From the NCBI GenBank assembly GCA_023451735.1, contig JAEXYH010000060.1, positions 30,176-94,175 of the forward strand: a DNA stretch of 64,000 nt, given 5' to 3'. Positions 16,534-24,958 of this stretch are shown one piece after another. The notes beneath the pieces are model-generated. The model saw only the letters and a program-made list of their open reading frames with translations, had not been told where the DNA came from and made no database searches. Each line of letters begins with the position of its first letter. Within the stretch, counting starts at the first letter, position 1. This stretch comes from Pseudomonadota bacterium. Lineage in GTDB: Bacteria; Pseudomonadota; Alphaproteobacteria; Rhizobiales; Rhizobiaceae. The translations under genes were made by a program, and so were the position numbers.

Positions 16534-17166
16534 ATGCACAAAACTATTTCCCGCGAACACATCCTCGAAGATCTGCCGGAGATCGCAGAGATAAAATCGG
16601 CAGATCTGCGTGAAAAAGTCATCGATGCCTGGGTATTCGCCCTAGAGCGGTCCTCATTCAACCGGGTGATCGACATTTCCGGCGAAGGTAGCCCGAACAT
16701 CTTTTCGCTCAAGCGCGGGACGCAGGATGCACATCTGCGCGGGGTAACGAGGCTCGCGCTTGCGATTTATGAGGAATTCAAGGCGACATATCCGGAAGCC
16801 AAGGTTGACCGCGATATCATTCTCGCAGGCGGTCTCTGCCACGACATCGGAAAGACCTGGGAATTCGATCCGGAAAAGCTGAAACGTTCGGAAGAGCGTG
16901 GAGACCGGTACGGTGACCCGACTTTTCGTCATTCCGCTTATGGCGCCCATGTGTGCCTGTCTGTTGGATTGCCTGACGAAGTGGGGCACATCTGCATGGG
17001 GCATGCCATGGAATTCAGCCACATCGGGCATAGCACCGAGTGCTTCATCATCCGCCAGGCCGACCACACATGGTGGCATGTGGCGGCCGCGCTCGATCTC
17101 TGCCATCCCGACACAATAGGCTTCGCGGGCAAGAACATCCGTGTTCGCCCGTTGGGCATGGAATGA
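16534..17166 (+). CDS. HD-domain metal-dependent phosphohydrolase-like protein
   Basis: 210 aa. The HD signature is clear: THLRGVTRLALAIYEEF-like helix, GGLCHDIGKTWEF with the His-Asp pair, then a GHAMEFSHIGHS segment and a distal RQADHTWW with a further His/Asp. These fit a metal-binding HD hydrolase, but the substrate is not evident; known HD proteins act on nucleotides, phosphonates or signalling molecules. It is the first gene of a run containing a polar amino-acid-type ABC importer and a beta-hydroxyacid dehydrogenase, and the LysR gene diverges from it, so it probably acts on the imported compound or a derivative. Confidence 0.75.
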   Translation: MHKTISREHILEDLPEIAEIKSADLREKVIDAWVFALERSSFNRVIDISGEGSPNIFSLKRGTQDAHLRGVTRLALAIYEEFKATYPEAKVDRDIILAGGLCHDIGKTWEFDPEKLKRSEERGDRYGDPTFRHSAYGAHVCLSVGLPDEVGHICMGHAMEFSHIGHSTECFIIRQADHTWWHVAAALDLCHPDTIGFAGKNIRVRPLGME

Positions 17167-17199
17167 GCAACGGATCGAAGGCAGCAAGGCGATAATAGC

Positions 17200-17886
17200 A
17201 TGGAGTACACGTTCCAATTCGGTCCGCTCGCGACTTACGTTCCTCAGTTCCTGAGCGGGTTCTGGCTGACCATGCTGCTATCGCTTGTCGGTATCTTCGG
17301 TGGATTTACCATCGGCGTCGGATGCGCGGTTGCTTCTACATTGCCGTGGCTGCTGCCACGTATCCTGGTGCGCTGTTACGTTGAGGCCATGCGCAACACG
17401 CCCCTTTTGGTGCAGATTTTCGTAATCTTCTTCGGCTTGCCCACCATCGGGATCCGCATGTCTCCGCTGAGCTCCGTTCTGATCGCGCTTATGCTTAATA
17501 ACGGAGGGTACATTGCCGAGATTGTTCGAGGTGGTATCCAGTCGACCCATCGGAGCCAGCTCGAAGCGGCCGAGAGCCTAGGGATGACCTACTTCCAGAC
17601 ACTCCGCTTCGTAATCCTGCCGCCCGCCCTCGAAAAGGTCTTTACCCCAGTCGTTTCGCAATGCGTGCTCCTGATGCTCTCTACCAGCCTCGTTTCTACC
17701 ATTGGCGTGGAGGACCTGACGGGGGCTGCAATGATCGCCAGCTCCGAGACGTTCCGCACGATGGAAGTCTACCTCGTCATAGCCGTGATCTACGTATCCC
17801 TTAACTTCCTCTTCCGTGTCCTGCTCAACGCCATGGGCCTGATGATCTTCACCCGCTCGCGCCGCAAGCTTCTCCGGAGGATCTGA
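17200..17886 (+). CDS. Polar amino-acid-type ABC permease (HisM/GlnP family), first subunit
   Basis: 228 aa with about five membrane helices. The family stretch VEAMRNTPLLVQIFVIFFGLP and the coupling loop with QLEAAESLGMTYFQTLRFVILP are clear. It pairs with the permease that begins 1 nt after its stop, and with the binding protein and ATPase downstream. The polar amino acid uptake (PAAT) family imports amino acids, opines and related compounds; the actual ligand is not readable from sequence. Confidence 0.9.
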   Translation: MEYTFQFGPLATYVPQFLSGFWLTMLLSLVGIFGGFTIGVGCAVASTLPWLLPRILVRCYVEAMRNTPLLVQIFVIFFGLPTIGIRMSPLSSVLIALMLNNGGYIAEIVRGGIQSTHRSQLEAAESLGMTYFQTLRFVILPPALEKVFTPVVSQCVLLMLSTSLVSTIGVEDLTGAAMIASSETFRTMEVYLVIAVIYVSLNFLFRVLLNAMGLMIFTRSRRKLLRRI

Positions 17887-17887
17887 A

Positions 17888-18544
17888 ATGCGCACTTTCG
17901 GCTCGAACGAATTCATATTCATCGCTTTCGCTCTTCAATGGACGTTGACACTTACGGCTATCGCCTTCGGTGGCGGCGGGCTGCTCGGTATATGCCTCGC
18001 ACTCATGCGGATTTCATCCAGCCGCATCCTAAGGGTCGTTACTTCAGGCTACATGCAGTTCATACAGGGACTGCCGCTGCTGGTCCTGATGTTCATCTGC
18101 TACTATGCGCCGTCTCTTCTTGGCTTCAAAATCAGCCCGATCGTTGCTGCCGCGATTGCCCTCACGATCCATTCCAGCGCGTTTCTGGGAGCGATCTGGG
18201 AAAGTGCGCTCCGGGCAATCCCGAAGACACAGTGGGAGAGCGCCGAAGCGCTGGCAATGACGCCTTACAAGACGCTCCGCTTCGTCATCGCGCCACAGGC
18301 CGTTCGCTTGGCGTTGCCGTCAACTGTCGGCTTCCTTGTCCAGGTCATCAAGCAGACTTCGATCGCGTCGATCATCGGTTTCGTAGAGATCACTCGCGCC
18401 GGTCAGCTCGTCAGCAACGCCACGTTCGAACCGCTGAAATCGTTCCTTGCCGTGGCAGCCCTCTATTTCGCGATCTGCTTCCCGCTCACGCAGGTAAGCC
18501 TCTGGCTCGAGCGGCGGGCAGCGCGGCGCGGATCGCGCACCTAA
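17888..18544 (+). CDS. Polar amino-acid-type ABC permease, second subunit
   Basis: 218 aa, homologous to the preceding permease: YMQFIQGLPLLVLMFICYYAP in the second helix region and TQWESAEALAMTPYKTLRFV in the coupling loop. A strong GGAGGA lies at 17876-17881 inside the end of the upstream gene. The two permeases should form a heterodimer in the inner membrane. Confidence 0.9.
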   Translation: MRTFGSNEFIFIAFALQWTLTLTAIAFGGGGLLGICLALMRISSSRILRVVTSGYMQFIQGLPLLVLMFICYYAPSLLGFKISPIVAAAIALTIHSSAFLGAIWESALRAIPKTQWESAEALAMTPYKTLRFVIAPQAVRLALPSTVGFLVQVIKQTSIASIIGFVEITRAGQLVSNATFEPLKSFLAVAALYFAICFPLTQVSLWLERRAARRGSRT

Positions 18545-18610
18545 GATAGCATCAGCGACACAAAGAAGGTCGCCTAATCGAACCGGAACAAAAAACTGAG
18601 AGGATCAAAA

Positions 18611-19402
18611 ATGAAATTCAAATCATTACTTATGCCACTCCTCGGTCTAGCGATCGCATTCGGGACAGGTACCATATCGTCGGCCGCCTCCCTCGATGAC
18701 ATCATAACAAAGAAGAAGGTCGCTATCGGCGTCGATCTTTCCGTGCCACCTTTCGGCATCACCAACGAACAGATGCAGCCGGATGGCCTCGACGTTGACG
18801 TCGCAAAACTCTTGGCGAAAGACCTCGGTGTCGAGCTTGAGCTCGTCCCTGTCACCGGTCAAAGCCGAATTCCGTCCCTTCAGACAGGCAAGGTAGATTT
18901 CGTTGTCGCGAGCTTCGGCATCTACACTGAACGAGCGCTCTCGGTTGCCTTTTCCAATCCCTATGGCGGCCACAAGTCAGTGATCATCGCATCGCAGGGA
19001 ACGCAAATCAAATCGCTTGAAGATCTCAGAGGCAAGCGGGTGGGCGTTCCGCGCGGAACGGCTCATGAAAAGATCCTCTCCGCGGCTAAGATCGACGGGA
19101 TGGAACTCGTGCGCTTCGACGACGACAGCACGACACTCAACGCTCTCGTCGCGGGACAGGTAGACGCTATCGGTACGGTGAACTACATCGCTGCTCAGCT
19201 CGAGCAACGCTATCCCGATCGCAAGTTCGAAGAGAAGGTAACCTATCTCCAGAGCTTCTACGGAGTCGGCCTGCGTCGCGGTGATCCTGACCTGCTTCAC
19301 TGGCTGAACACCGTTTTGTTCGTCCATAACCAGAGCGGAGAACTGGGAGCCATCTACGAAAAGTGGATGAAGACGCCCATGCCCGAACTTCCATCCTTCT
19401 AA
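18611..19402 (+). CDS. Polar amino-acid-type ABC substrate-binding protein
   Basis: 263 aa with a signal peptide (residues about 1-26, ending SSAAS). The mature protein is a family-3 solute-binding protein: KVAIGVDLSVPPFGITNE, GLDVDVAKLLAKDLGVELEL, and GKRVGVPRGTAHEKI in the hinge-proximal part. It should capture the ligand in the periplasm for the two permeases upstream. It resembles the tandem binding proteins at 55987-57667 in domain layout but is clearly a different paralogue. Confidence 0.9.
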   Translation: MKFKSLLMPLLGLAIAFGTGTISSAASLDDIITKKKVAIGVDLSVPPFGITNEQMQPDGLDVDVAKLLAKDLGVELELVPVTGQSRIPSLQTGKVDFVVASFGIYTERALSVAFSNPYGGHKSVIIASQGTQIKSLEDLRGKRVGVPRGTAHEKILSAAKIDGMELVRFDDDSTTLNALVAGQVDAIGTVNYIAAQLEQRYPDRKFEEKVTYLQSFYGVGLRRGDPDLLHWLNTVLFVHNQSGELGAIYEKWMKTPMPELPSF

Positions 19403-19457
19403 CATGTGACGATCGCGGGATGGCCCGGCCGTTCCGCGTCCTAACCAAGAGGTTGAG

Positions 19458-20189
19458 ATGTCCGTCGTAACTGCAAGTAACATCCGAAAGAGCTTCGGAC
19501 CGCTCGAAGTGCTGAAGGGGGTGTCCCTGACGGTCGAGGGCGGTGAAGTGGTCGCCTTGATTGGACGAAGCGGCTCCGGAAAAAGCACGTTCCTTCGCTG
19601 CCTGAACGGTCTTGAAACAATAGATAGCGGGGAGATAAACGTCGCCGGTCACGGCATGTCCCGCAGGCCTACGGCACTGCGCGAACTGCGTCGCGACGTC
19701 GGCATAGTCTTCCAGAGCTACAATCTGTTCCCGCATCTGACAGCCGGTGAAAATATCATGCTCGCTCCGGTGCAGGTAAAGGGGCAGACCAAGGCCGCGG
19801 CCCACGAGGAGGCGCTGCGCTGCCTGACGATGGTCGGACTGAAGGATCGCTTCGATGCCTATCCCGACATGTTGTCAGGCGGCCAGCAACAGCGCATCGC
19901 AATAGCTCGCTCGCTTGCGATGCAGCCGAAGGTCATGCTGTTCGACGAGGTGACCTCTGCCCTTGACCCCGAACTGACCGGCGAAGTTCTGGCGGTGATA
20001 GAAAACCTGGCAAAACAGGGCATGACGATGCTCCTCGTCACTCACGAGATGGGCTTTGCAAGACGCGTGGCCAATCGAACCGTCTTCATGAAGGACGGCG
20101 TCATACACGAACAAGGCCTTTCGGCCGAGTTCTTCGCCAATCCGAAGACGCCGGAACTGGCATCGTTTCTAAGGTCCGAAATCGCCTGA
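19458..20189 (+). CDS. Polar amino-acid-type ABC ATPase (GlnQ/HisP family)
   Basis: 243 aa. Walker A is LIGRSGSGKSTFLRCLNGLE, the Q-loop lies in VFQSYNLFPHLT, the signature is LSGGQQQRIAIARSL, and Walker B is VMLFDEVTSALDPE, followed by VTHEMGFARRVANR. There is no regulatory C-terminal domain, as usual for this class. AGAGGTTGAG precedes the ATG. It completes the importer whose other parts are 17200-19402. Confidence 0.92.
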   Translation: MSVVTASNIRKSFGPLEVLKGVSLTVEGGEVVALIGRSGSGKSTFLRCLNGLETIDSGEINVAGHGMSRRPTALRELRRDVGIVFQSYNLFPHLTAGENIMLAPVQVKGQTKAAAHEEALRCLTMVGLKDRFDAYPDMLSGGQQQRIAIARSLAMQPKVMLFDEVTSALDPELTGEVLAVIENLAKQGMTMLLVTHEMGFARRVANRTVFMKDGVIHEQGLSAEFFANPKTPELASFLRSEIA

Positions 20190-20244
20190 ACCTATCGACT
20201 AAACAGTGCCAAATGACCGCCATCCCGGCGGAAGAGGAGTTTTT

Positions 20245-21126
20245 GTGTCCAGAAAACAGACGATCGCCGTGATCGGTTGCGGCGTAATGGGAACCGCTAT
20301 TGCGACGCGCCTGCTCGAGACGGGGAACAAGCTCGTAGTTTTCGATCTCGATCCCGACAAGGTGGGGCGGCTCGTGGCGAAGGGCGCCATCGCCGAATCA
20401 ACGGCAGCGGCCGCGGCAGCTAAGGCGGGTGCCGTCGTTCTGAGCTTGAACTCGGCGCCCATCGTGCGGGAAGTGGTTTTCGGCGACGGGGGCGTCGCAC
20501 ATGGCGCAGCTCGCGGTACCCTCGTAATAGACATGTCCTCGATCGATCCTATTGCCACCCGAAAACTCTGCGCGGATGCGGGGGACATCGGACTGCGATG
20601 GGTGGATGCCCCACTGTCCGGTGGCGCGCCAAAGGCGCTGATCGGCAAGCTGACAGTCATGGCGGGCGGCGAGCAACGGGACTTCGCCGACGCACGGCAG
20701 GTTCTGGACCACCTCTGCGAGAACCTAACTCTGATGGGGCCGAGCGGCGCCGGGCAGACCACAAAGCTCATAAATCAGGTCCTTTGCGGCCTGCATTTCG
20801 TGGCGGTAGCAGAGGCGACGAAGCTTGCCATCGACGCAGGCGTCGATGCGCAGCGGATACCTGCGGCGTTGAGCGGTGGTCGCGCCGACAGCGCCATCCT
20901 TCAGGAGTTCATGGGCAAGATGGCGCGCAACGACTACTCGCCAACCGGCCGGATCGACAACATGGTCAAGGATCTGGATGCGGTGCAGGCGCTGGCTCGG
21001 CATACCGGAACGGTTATGCCGCTCACTTCGCTCTGTATGGACATTCACAGGCTGCTCGTGTCCGCCGGGCATGGCCCAGCCGACAACGCTGCGCTGATGC
21101 GCTTCTACGATGGACCACGGGGATAA
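20245..21126 (+). CDS. NAD(P)-dependent 3-hydroxyisobutyrate dehydrogenase-family oxidoreductase
   Basis: 293 aa from the GTG at 20245, which has GGAAGAGGAG about 6 nt upstream; a GTG at 20206 is less well supported. The Rossmann motif AVIGCGVMGTAIATRL and the later DAPLSGGAPKA and GAGQTTKLINQ (with the catalytic Lys) are the signatures of beta-hydroxyacid dehydrogenases, a family including hydroxyisobutyrate, tartronate semialdehyde and threonate dehydrogenases. It follows the importer ATPase and likely oxidises or reduces the imported compound's breakdown product. A second family member lies at 59806-60720 beside a second importer of the same type. Confidence 0.88.
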   Translation: MSRKQTIAVIGCGVMGTAIATRLLETGNKLVVFDLDPDKVGRLVAKGAIAESTAAAAAAKAGAVVLSLNSAPIVREVVFGDGGVAHGAARGTLVIDMSSIDPIATRKLCADAGDIGLRWVDAPLSGGAPKALIGKLTVMAGGEQRDFADARQVLDHLCENLTLMGPSGAGQTTKLINQVLCGLHFVAVAEATKLAIDAGVDAQRIPAALSGGRADSAILQEFMGKMARNDYSPTGRIDNMVKDLDAVQALARHTGTVMPLTSLCMDIHRLLVSAGHGPADNAALMRFYDGPRG

Positions 21127-21138
21127 CGGGAGAAGAAC

Positions 21139-21480
21139 ATGCTGATTAGATACGCCGAATTTGTCGGACACATCCACGAAGGCAAGGAGGGTGATTTTTT
21201 TCGCTTCGTCGCCGAAGTCCTAACGCCACTCTGGACGAAGTTCGATGGCGCTGTGAAGGTCGCTGTTTGCCGGGAACTCGAACGCGACAAGAGCGCCCCG
21301 GAGATCCCACTCGTCCTGGCAATTTCCTACCCTGACAGAGCGGCACTTGATCGGGCGATGGCCTGCGATGCACGTTTCAAGTCGCGCGAAGAAACGCAGC
21401 ATCTGTTGGAGATGTTCGATGGCACCGTCTATCACCGCGTTACTGAGGCAGTGGAACACAACCTCGAAGCCGCTCGGTAA
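21139..21480 (+). CDS. Small EthD-like/dimeric alpha-beta barrel protein, unknown function
   Basis: 113 aa. The order of strands and helices (short beta start, a helix with FFRFVAEVLTPLW, a central strand VKVAVCREL, a strand LVLAISYPDRAALDRAM, and a final EMFDGTVYHRV strand) resembles a ferredoxin-like dimeric barrel such as EthD or antibiotic biosynthesis monooxygenase proteins. No catalytic residue is obvious. It lies 12 nt after the dehydrogenase and is last in the operon, so it probably supports the same pathway. Confidence 0.6.
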   Translation: MLIRYAEFVGHIHEGKEGDFFRFVAEVLTPLWTKFDGAVKVAVCRELERDKSAPEIPLVLAISYPDRAALDRAMACDARFKSREETQHLLEMFDGTVYHRVTEAVEHNLEAAR

Positions 21481-21897
21481 GCGGCCTCTTCGATCTTACG
21501 GGAGGTCGTGCCTGGGACAGGTTCCGCGCAGTGCAACGGTCTTGCTCTTGCAAGAAGCTTCGCCGAACATGGACAGACGTCCTGAGCGATCGCAACCGTT
21601 AGAGAAGTCACCCGGTTACAGCGATTGTGCATTATGCCTTAACGCATTAGTTCCATAATACATATTATGCCGCAATACATCGATAATAATCTGAGATAGT
21701 ATCATTTTTAATGCGAGAGTAGCACTAGTCTTTAAGCGAATTTTTGTCCCCTCTCAAACTCACCCTCACGACACCCTCCCCCTCGCTATCGCACCTATCC
21801 TTTCCCTAGGCTCACGATAGAACGGAACGTAACATGAATATACAAAGCTGTTTAGCTGTAGCCGCTCCCTTGCCCAAGCTTTCGCAGAGGAGAAGAT
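21481..21897. other. Intergenic stretch with one inverted repeat
   Basis: No gene is seen. The A+T content rises at about 21640-21730. A 7-bp inverted repeat, CATAATA (21654-21660) and TATTATG (21663-21669), lies here and could be an operator for the decayed gene that follows. No matching site was noticed elsewhere in the window. Confidence 0.35.
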
Positions 21898-22588
21898 ATG
21901 TTCACGATAGACGAAGTGTTTCCTCTCGAAGAAGAACTGATCCAGACCTGCTAATGCAGATCGGCTGGAAGGCGCGGCAAGCTCGTAGGTGAAGATCGCC
22001 TTCAGCCGCTGGTTAGCGGTGCTTTCGTTCTGTGGCGTAGCGGCGTAAAAAAATGCCGCTTATGGCTGGGTTGAGGACAATAATGTCGATTCGATCCCCT
22101 TGGAATAGAAGCAAAAGCCAAGGCCTACGGCCCTGTCCTCGACGGCTACTATTTCGACACTCTGAAATTCTACCGGATGTATCCCTGTGGTTTGGGAGAG
22201 AGAATCGTATCCGACCGACAACGGAATACCGGACGACATGAGTCTTACCCGCCTCAAGGATTATCGTGCCGAGAAGATTGACTGACTAACGGCCGCTGCG
22301 ACCGATACGGTGTCTACGATCGCAAGGCGCTGGAAGCCTATTCCATGAGGTCAATGATCAAGCAGTTATGCCGGCTGGACCGTAGAGGAAGCCGTCGTTC
22401 TCTTGCGGAACTGGCCGAGGCCTACATATTTGCAACGCATTCGCTTGAGAATGACCGGCAAGTTCTTGCCATGCTGCGCCGTAGACATGACATTCTTGCA
22501 GTGAACCTAGAGCGGTCAGGCAGAACGTTTTTACCGTGCTCAAGGAACAGCAGGTAGTGTCGACCGTTTGGAGCGCATGAGACATTTA
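21898..22588 (+). pseudogene. Decayed conserved gene of unknown function (multiple frameshifts)
   Basis: After AGAGGAGAAGAT, an ATG opens MFTIDEVFPLEEELIQTC and stops. The following 650 nt give coherent protein-like text split over several frames: AYGWVEDNNVDSIPLE, then AKAKAYGPVLDGYYFDTLKF, then TVEEAVVLLRN, then ATHSLENDRQVLAMLRRRHD followed by ILAVNLERS, and finally NVFTVLKEQQVVSTVWSA ending TGA at 22578-22580. This is what a gene of roughly 220 codons with several indels looks like. I do not recognise the family, and the assembly from pieces is my own inference. Confidence 0.6.
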
Positions 22589-22723
22589 CGCTACCGCCCT
22601 ATTCTAGCCACCCTTCTTGTCAGTTCGGTTGTCGTCGCATCTGTCGCGGGCCTTCAATGGTGGATGACTGATCGATCAGGTAACGTGGACGAAAAGTCGA
22701 GCATCTCGGATCCGCCTGCATAG
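22577..22723 (+). CDS. Small single-span membrane protein
   Basis: 48 aa, overlapping the stop of the decayed gene by ATGA, a normal translational-coupling arrangement. Residues about 8-28 (PILATLLVSSVVVASVAGL) form one hydrophobic helix, followed by a polar tail with many Ser and Asp. No family is recognised. If the upstream gene is dead, this ORF may be an orphaned remnant of a two-gene unit. Confidence 0.4.
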   Translation: MRHLRYRPILATLLVSSVVVASVAGLQWWMTDRSGNVDEKSSISDPPA

Positions 22724-22873
22724 GGCGATCGAACTTTGCAGTGCAGGATTGTTATCGACTTGCGCGATGCTCCGGTTACTTGGGTCAGTCGATAAGTCGA
22801 AGGGATCACAACCCCTTCCCCGGTGGCACGGTTATTGCTGTGTAAACACTCAACGAAGAGCTCAGGGAGTTGT

Positions 22874-23128
22874 GTGTTGGAACGAAACAAGTCGAACGTT
22901 TTCGATCCGGTCATCATATCAGGAGCTGACACAGATGATGGTATAATCATCAGGTCGGTGGAAGAGGCCGCCGAAGAACTCTTAACCGAGTGGCCGATCG
23001 ATGATGGCGACAGATATTATGAGGCGGTGAAGGCATGTCTCGACTGCATCACCGGGGAAGCCGATCCAGACTTTGCCCGTACGGCATTTGTTCAAGCCGC
23101 CCAAGAAGCGGGAATTTCGATCGAGTGA
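22874..23128 (+). CDS. DUF982-type small protein
   Basis: 84 aa from the GTG at 22874 (or a TTG at 22877), with AGGGAG at 22864-22869 just ahead. The C-terminal half, SVEEAAEELLTEWPIDDGDR followed by KACLDCITGEADPDFARTAF, matches the DUF982 pattern that is abundant in rhizobial plasmids and accessory regions. The function of that family is unknown. It stands alone between decayed sequences. Confidence 0.65.
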   Translation: MLERNKSNVFDPVIISGADTDDGIIIRSVEEAAEELLTEWPIDDGDRYYEAVKACLDCITGEADPDFARTAFVQAAQEAGISIE

Positions 23129-23291
23129 ATTCTTCAAGTCAATACCGCACTCAAGGTTAGAGCGGGAAAACTGTGCGGTGGTGGACCTGCGGGCACCAAA
23201 GAAAAGGCACAGCCGAACGGAGCCGTCATTCCTTCCGACATCGGCGTTGCGTTAGCAGGACGTCCCATCGGCACCTGCATCCGGATTGGTA

Positions 23292-23564
23292 CTATGTTGT
23301 TATTCTGCTCAGATTGAGCGGCGCCTTGAGTGTCGCCGATGTTACGGCTGCCGTTGTTCCCACTATTGCCCGAGGAACAATGGATCCTCTGTTCGTATCG
23401 CTGCTGTCGGAACCGTTGTTACCGCCGCTGCTGCCGCTTAAGCTCTGGGCCATTGCCGATGTCGCAAGACCTATCGAGAGCACTGTTACCGCGAGAATTC
23501 CGGCCCGTCGCCAGGTTTGGTGCTGCACGGAGATGGCTTCGCTTTCAACGTTGTCCGAAGCCAT
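23292..23564 (-). CDS. Small secreted Ser/Gly/Asn-rich protein
   Basis: 90 aa from the ATG at 23564, with GGGGAG about 9 nt upstream. An N-terminal extension is followed by WRRAGILAVTVLSIGLATSA, a signal-like hydrophobic helix ending in AMAQS. The mature part is low-complexity (SLSGSSGGNNGSDSSDTN). No family is recognised. It may be a real exported peptide; codon content alone does not settle it. Confidence 0.45.
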   Translation of the reverse strand: MASDNVESEAISVQHQTWRRAGILAVTVLSIGLATSAMAQSLSGSSGGNNGSDSSDTNRGSIVPRAIVGTTAAVTSATLKAPLNLSRITT

Positions 23565-23584
23565 CCCCAATACTCCCCAGAACG

Positions 23585-24319
23585 TCAGACTTGTGCGAGG
23601 CCTCCATCAACAAACACTTCGCCACCAGTCATGAAACTGCTGTCCGAGGATGCCAGGAACGCGGCCACCGCTCCCGCTTCGGAAGGGTCGCCCATGCGGC
23701 CAAGCACCGTGGTTGCTCCAATTGTCTCCATTCCCTCATTGCCTAAAACCTCCTGTGCCAACTCGGTGGTGATTGGTCCTGGCGACATCACGTTGACGCG
23801 AATGCCTGTCTGCCGCAGGTCGAGCGCCCAGCTCCGCGCAAGATTTCGGACGGCAGCCTTGGTCGCGCTGTAGATGCTGAATGCTGGCGTGCCCATCACG
23901 CCGGTGCTTGAACCGGTCAGGATGATTGACGCTCCGTTCGTCATCAGCGGCAAAGCCTTCTGCACCGTGAATACCAGACCTTTCACGTTGAGATCGAAGA
24001 TCTGGTCGTAATGCTCCGGCGTAATCTCGCCAAGCGGAGCGAACGCACCGGTCCCGGCATTCGCGAGCAGGATGTCAAGGCTGCCCCGCTCGGCTTTTAC
24101 CGTTTCGTACAGCCGGTCGAGGTCCGACAAATCGGTCACCGAGCCTTGAACGACACGCGCCGATGACCCTAGCCGCGCCGCAGCAGCATCAAGCGTCTCC
24201 TGCCTTCTTCCAAATATGTAGACGAACGCTCCTTCATCGACAAATCGTTTGGCGGCTCCAAAACCGATGCCGCTTCCGCCGCCCGTCACCACTGCCGTCT
24301 TACCCTTTAGTCTGCTCAT
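23585..24319 (-). CDS. Short-chain dehydrogenase/reductase
   Basis: 244 aa classical SDR. The TGGGSGIG nucleotide-binding loop is at residues 12-19, LANAG lies in the middle, and the catalytic Ser and YxxxK are in ILTGSSTGVMGTPAFSIYSATKAA. It uses NAD(P)H; the substrate is unknown. It diverges from the HxlR-type regulator at 24403 with an 83-nt intergenic gap, so that regulator probably controls it. Confidence 0.93.
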   Translation of the reverse strand: MSRLKGKTAVVTGGGSGIGFGAAKRFVDEGAFVYIFGRRQETLDAAAARLGSSARVVQGSVTDLSDLDRLYETVKAERGSLDILLANAGTGAFAPLGEITPEHYDQIFDLNVKGLVFTVQKALPLMTNGASIILTGSSTGVMGTPAFSIYSATKAAVRNLARSWALDLRQTGIRVNVMSPGPITTELAQEVLGNEGMETIGATTVLGRMGDPSEAGAVAAFLASSDSSFMTGGEVFVDGGLAQV

Positions 24320-24373
24320 TCCATACTCCTTCGATGAGTTTCAGCCAAGTTGGCGACCTACGCACCCATTGAC

Positions 24374-24400
24374 AAGTATGCACCTTTTGGTAAGTACCAA
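24374..24400. promoter_or_regulatory. Candidate HxlR operator between SDR and regulator genes
   Basis: GTATGCACC and GGTAAGTAC form an imperfect inverted repeat around TTTT (24376-24397), with TTGACA at 24369-24374 just before it. It lies a few nucleotides before the HxlR start and between the divergent genes, as expected for an autoregulating, redox- or electrophile-sensing HxlR/YodB-like protein. Confidence 0.35.
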
Positions 24401-24402
24401 TA

Positions 24403-24837
24403 ATGTCTTCAAATAATCCGATCGCGTCCTCACCACCAGTGACAGCCACGCCTGTCCAACAAACCTGCACGCCGACGTTGCCGGGGTTCACCTGTGGTCT
24501 CGATGCGACGTTGCGCGTCATTGCGGGAAAGTGGAAACCGCTGATCCTGTACTTCGTCGCTCAGGGCGGTCCGACCCGATACGGCGCGCTTCGGCGCGCC
24601 ATAAGAGATGTCAGCGACAAGGTGCTGATCCAGCAACTCAAGGAGCTTGAGGCGGATGGTCTTGTTAAGCGGACGGATTACAAAGAGATCCCTCCGCGAG
24701 TGGACTACAGCCTCACTCCGTTGGGCCTCAGCCTCGCTGAGGCCCTTGTGCCACTCTGTTCATGGGGTACGGAGAATATGGCCGAAGTCACAAGGGTCTT
24801 TGCCCAGCGCGAGGTTTTGAACAGCGGTGGCAAATGA
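24403..24837 (+). CDS. HxlR-family (DUF24) transcriptional regulator
   Basis: 144 aa. The core LRVIAGKWKPLILYFVAQGG followed by RYGALRRAIRDVSDKVLIQQ and ELEADGLVKR is the HxlR winged-helix domain. A Cys (TCGLDATLR region) precedes the domain, at the position where HypR/YodB-like members sense quinones or oxidants, and another is present further upstream. No ribosome binding site is evident, so the transcript may be leaderless or start elsewhere. It diverges from the SDR gene. Confidence 0.9.
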   Translation: MSSNNPIASSPPVTATPVQQTCTPTLPGFTCGLDATLRVIAGKWKPLILYFVAQGGPTRYGALRRAIRDVSDKVLIQQLKELEADGLVKRTDYKEIPPRVDYSLTPLGLSLAEALVPLCSWGTENMAEVTRVFAQREVLNSGGK

Positions 24838-24958
24838 ATAACGCCACAAACAGTACCGCCCTAGCCTAGAGCCGCATTGCTCATTGGCGTCCAAAACTGC
24901 TCCATCGTCATTAAGACAACGCCGGAAGTCGGAGTTATGGGCCGGAGTTGGCGCTCGC

